A DNA stretch of 64,000 nucleotides from Chloroflexota bacterium. GTDB lineage: Bacteria; Chloroflexota; Dehalococcoidia; Lucifugimonadales; UBA3495. The notes beneath the pieces were generated by a model. It did not search any database and was not told where the DNA came from. It saw only the letters and a program-made list of their open reading frames with translations. Shown here one piece after another: positions 63,809-64,000 of this stretch. Where the stretch lies: the NCBI GenBank assembly GCA_022573285.1, contig JACZUF010000002.1, forward strand, positions 1 through 64,000. Reading direction: 5' to 3'. Position 1 is the first letter of the stretch. Each line of letters begins with the position of its first letter. The translations under genes were made by a program, and so were the position numbers.

Positions 63809-64000
63809 ATGGGGACCGTTGGCATCGACCACCTGGCAATGCCCACCGCCAACGCAGAACGGCTCATCGCGTTCTACAAGAAACTGGGTTTCGAGATCAA
63901 TGACGAGGAGGAATGGAGGGCCGGCAAAGCCAACATCTTTTCGATACAGATCGGAGACTCGAAGATCAACGTGCACCCAGAGGGCTTCACCGCCAGCCTG
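63809..64000 (+). CDS. VOC (glyoxalase-fold) protein, N-terminal part
   Basis: The first 64 residues of a vicinal-oxygen-chelate protein run off the window end: MGTVGIDHLAMPTANAERLI, then FYKKLGFEIN, and SIQIGDSKINVHP. The first His (residue 7) and the later HPEG His may be metal ligands. GGAGG stands six bases before the ATG. The function (glyoxalase, dioxygenase or resistance-type) cannot be told from this half. Confidence 0.82.
   Translation, partial: MGTVGIDHLAMPTANAERLIAFYKKLGFEINDEEEWRAGKANIFSIQIGDSKINVHPEGFTASL

Overview
This is a GC-rich bacterial chromosome segment carrying about 54 genes. It has no rRNA or tRNA that I could see. The mix includes class I and class III CoA-transferases, crotonases, acyl-CoA dehydrogenases, a luciferase-like flavin enzyme, an LhgO-type oxidase, a NIPSNAP protein, alanine-racemase-fold enzymes and cobalamin-dependent MetH. 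It resembles Chloroflexota of the SAR202/Dehalococcoidia type, that is, free-living or host-associated degraders of organic acids. This placement is inferred from gene content only.

Layout. 1-2.9 kb: a minus-strand fatty-acid operon (MaoC-like dehydratase, plsX, fabG, then a lipoprotein cut by the window edge). 3-10 kb: oxidoreductases (lhgO, LLM flavin enzyme, D-2-hydroxyacid dehydrogenase, quinone oxidoreductase) and a frameshifted orphan molybdenum hydroxylase large subunit. 10-14.5 kb: a MacB/Lol-like ABC exporter with one giant permease. 14.5-16.8 kb: a lone GatB/YqeY-domain protein, then thiG-thiE-thiS behind a promoter, TPP riboswitch and terminator. 16.9-19.7 kb: three genes encoding class I CoA-transferase parts in the order A, fused B'-A, B. 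19.8-22 kb: groES-groEL with promoter, CIRCE operator and terminator. 22-33 kb: a plus-strand catabolic block (crotonases, PHP hydrolase, acyl-CoA ligase, PanE-like reductase, ThDP enzyme, EthD-like protein, acyl-CoA dehydrogenase, two CaiB/BaiF CoA-transferases). 33-44 kb: leuCD, an M1 aminopeptidase, metH and fhs.

44.3-48.7 kb is the accessory region. It holds an XRE-TIR fusion protein with palindromic operators, a divergent small membrane protein, an esterase, and a 2.0-kb IS1595-family element with two passenger genes. The element has landed inside the loop of a dispersed hairpin repeat. 48.7-58.4 kb: NIPSNAP, two tandem D-threonine-aldolase-like paralogs (one without the PLP lysine), a second CaiB/BaiF pair, a crotonase and RecQ. 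58.7-64 kb: an orphan addiction-module component, a pair of acyl-CoA dehydrogenases, HicBA, a D-aminoacylase-like amidohydrolase and the start of a VOC protein.

Two themes stand out. The first is repeated pairing of a canonical enzyme with a paralog that lacks the catalytic residue, seen in class III CoA-transferases (twice), class I CoA-transferase, the PLP enzymes and crotonases. The second is dense hairpin-type intergenic repeats, one copy of which sits in frame inside a CoA-transferase gene and another of which was the target of the insertion sequence. The XRE-TIR locus is the best candidate for an undescribed defence or stress system.
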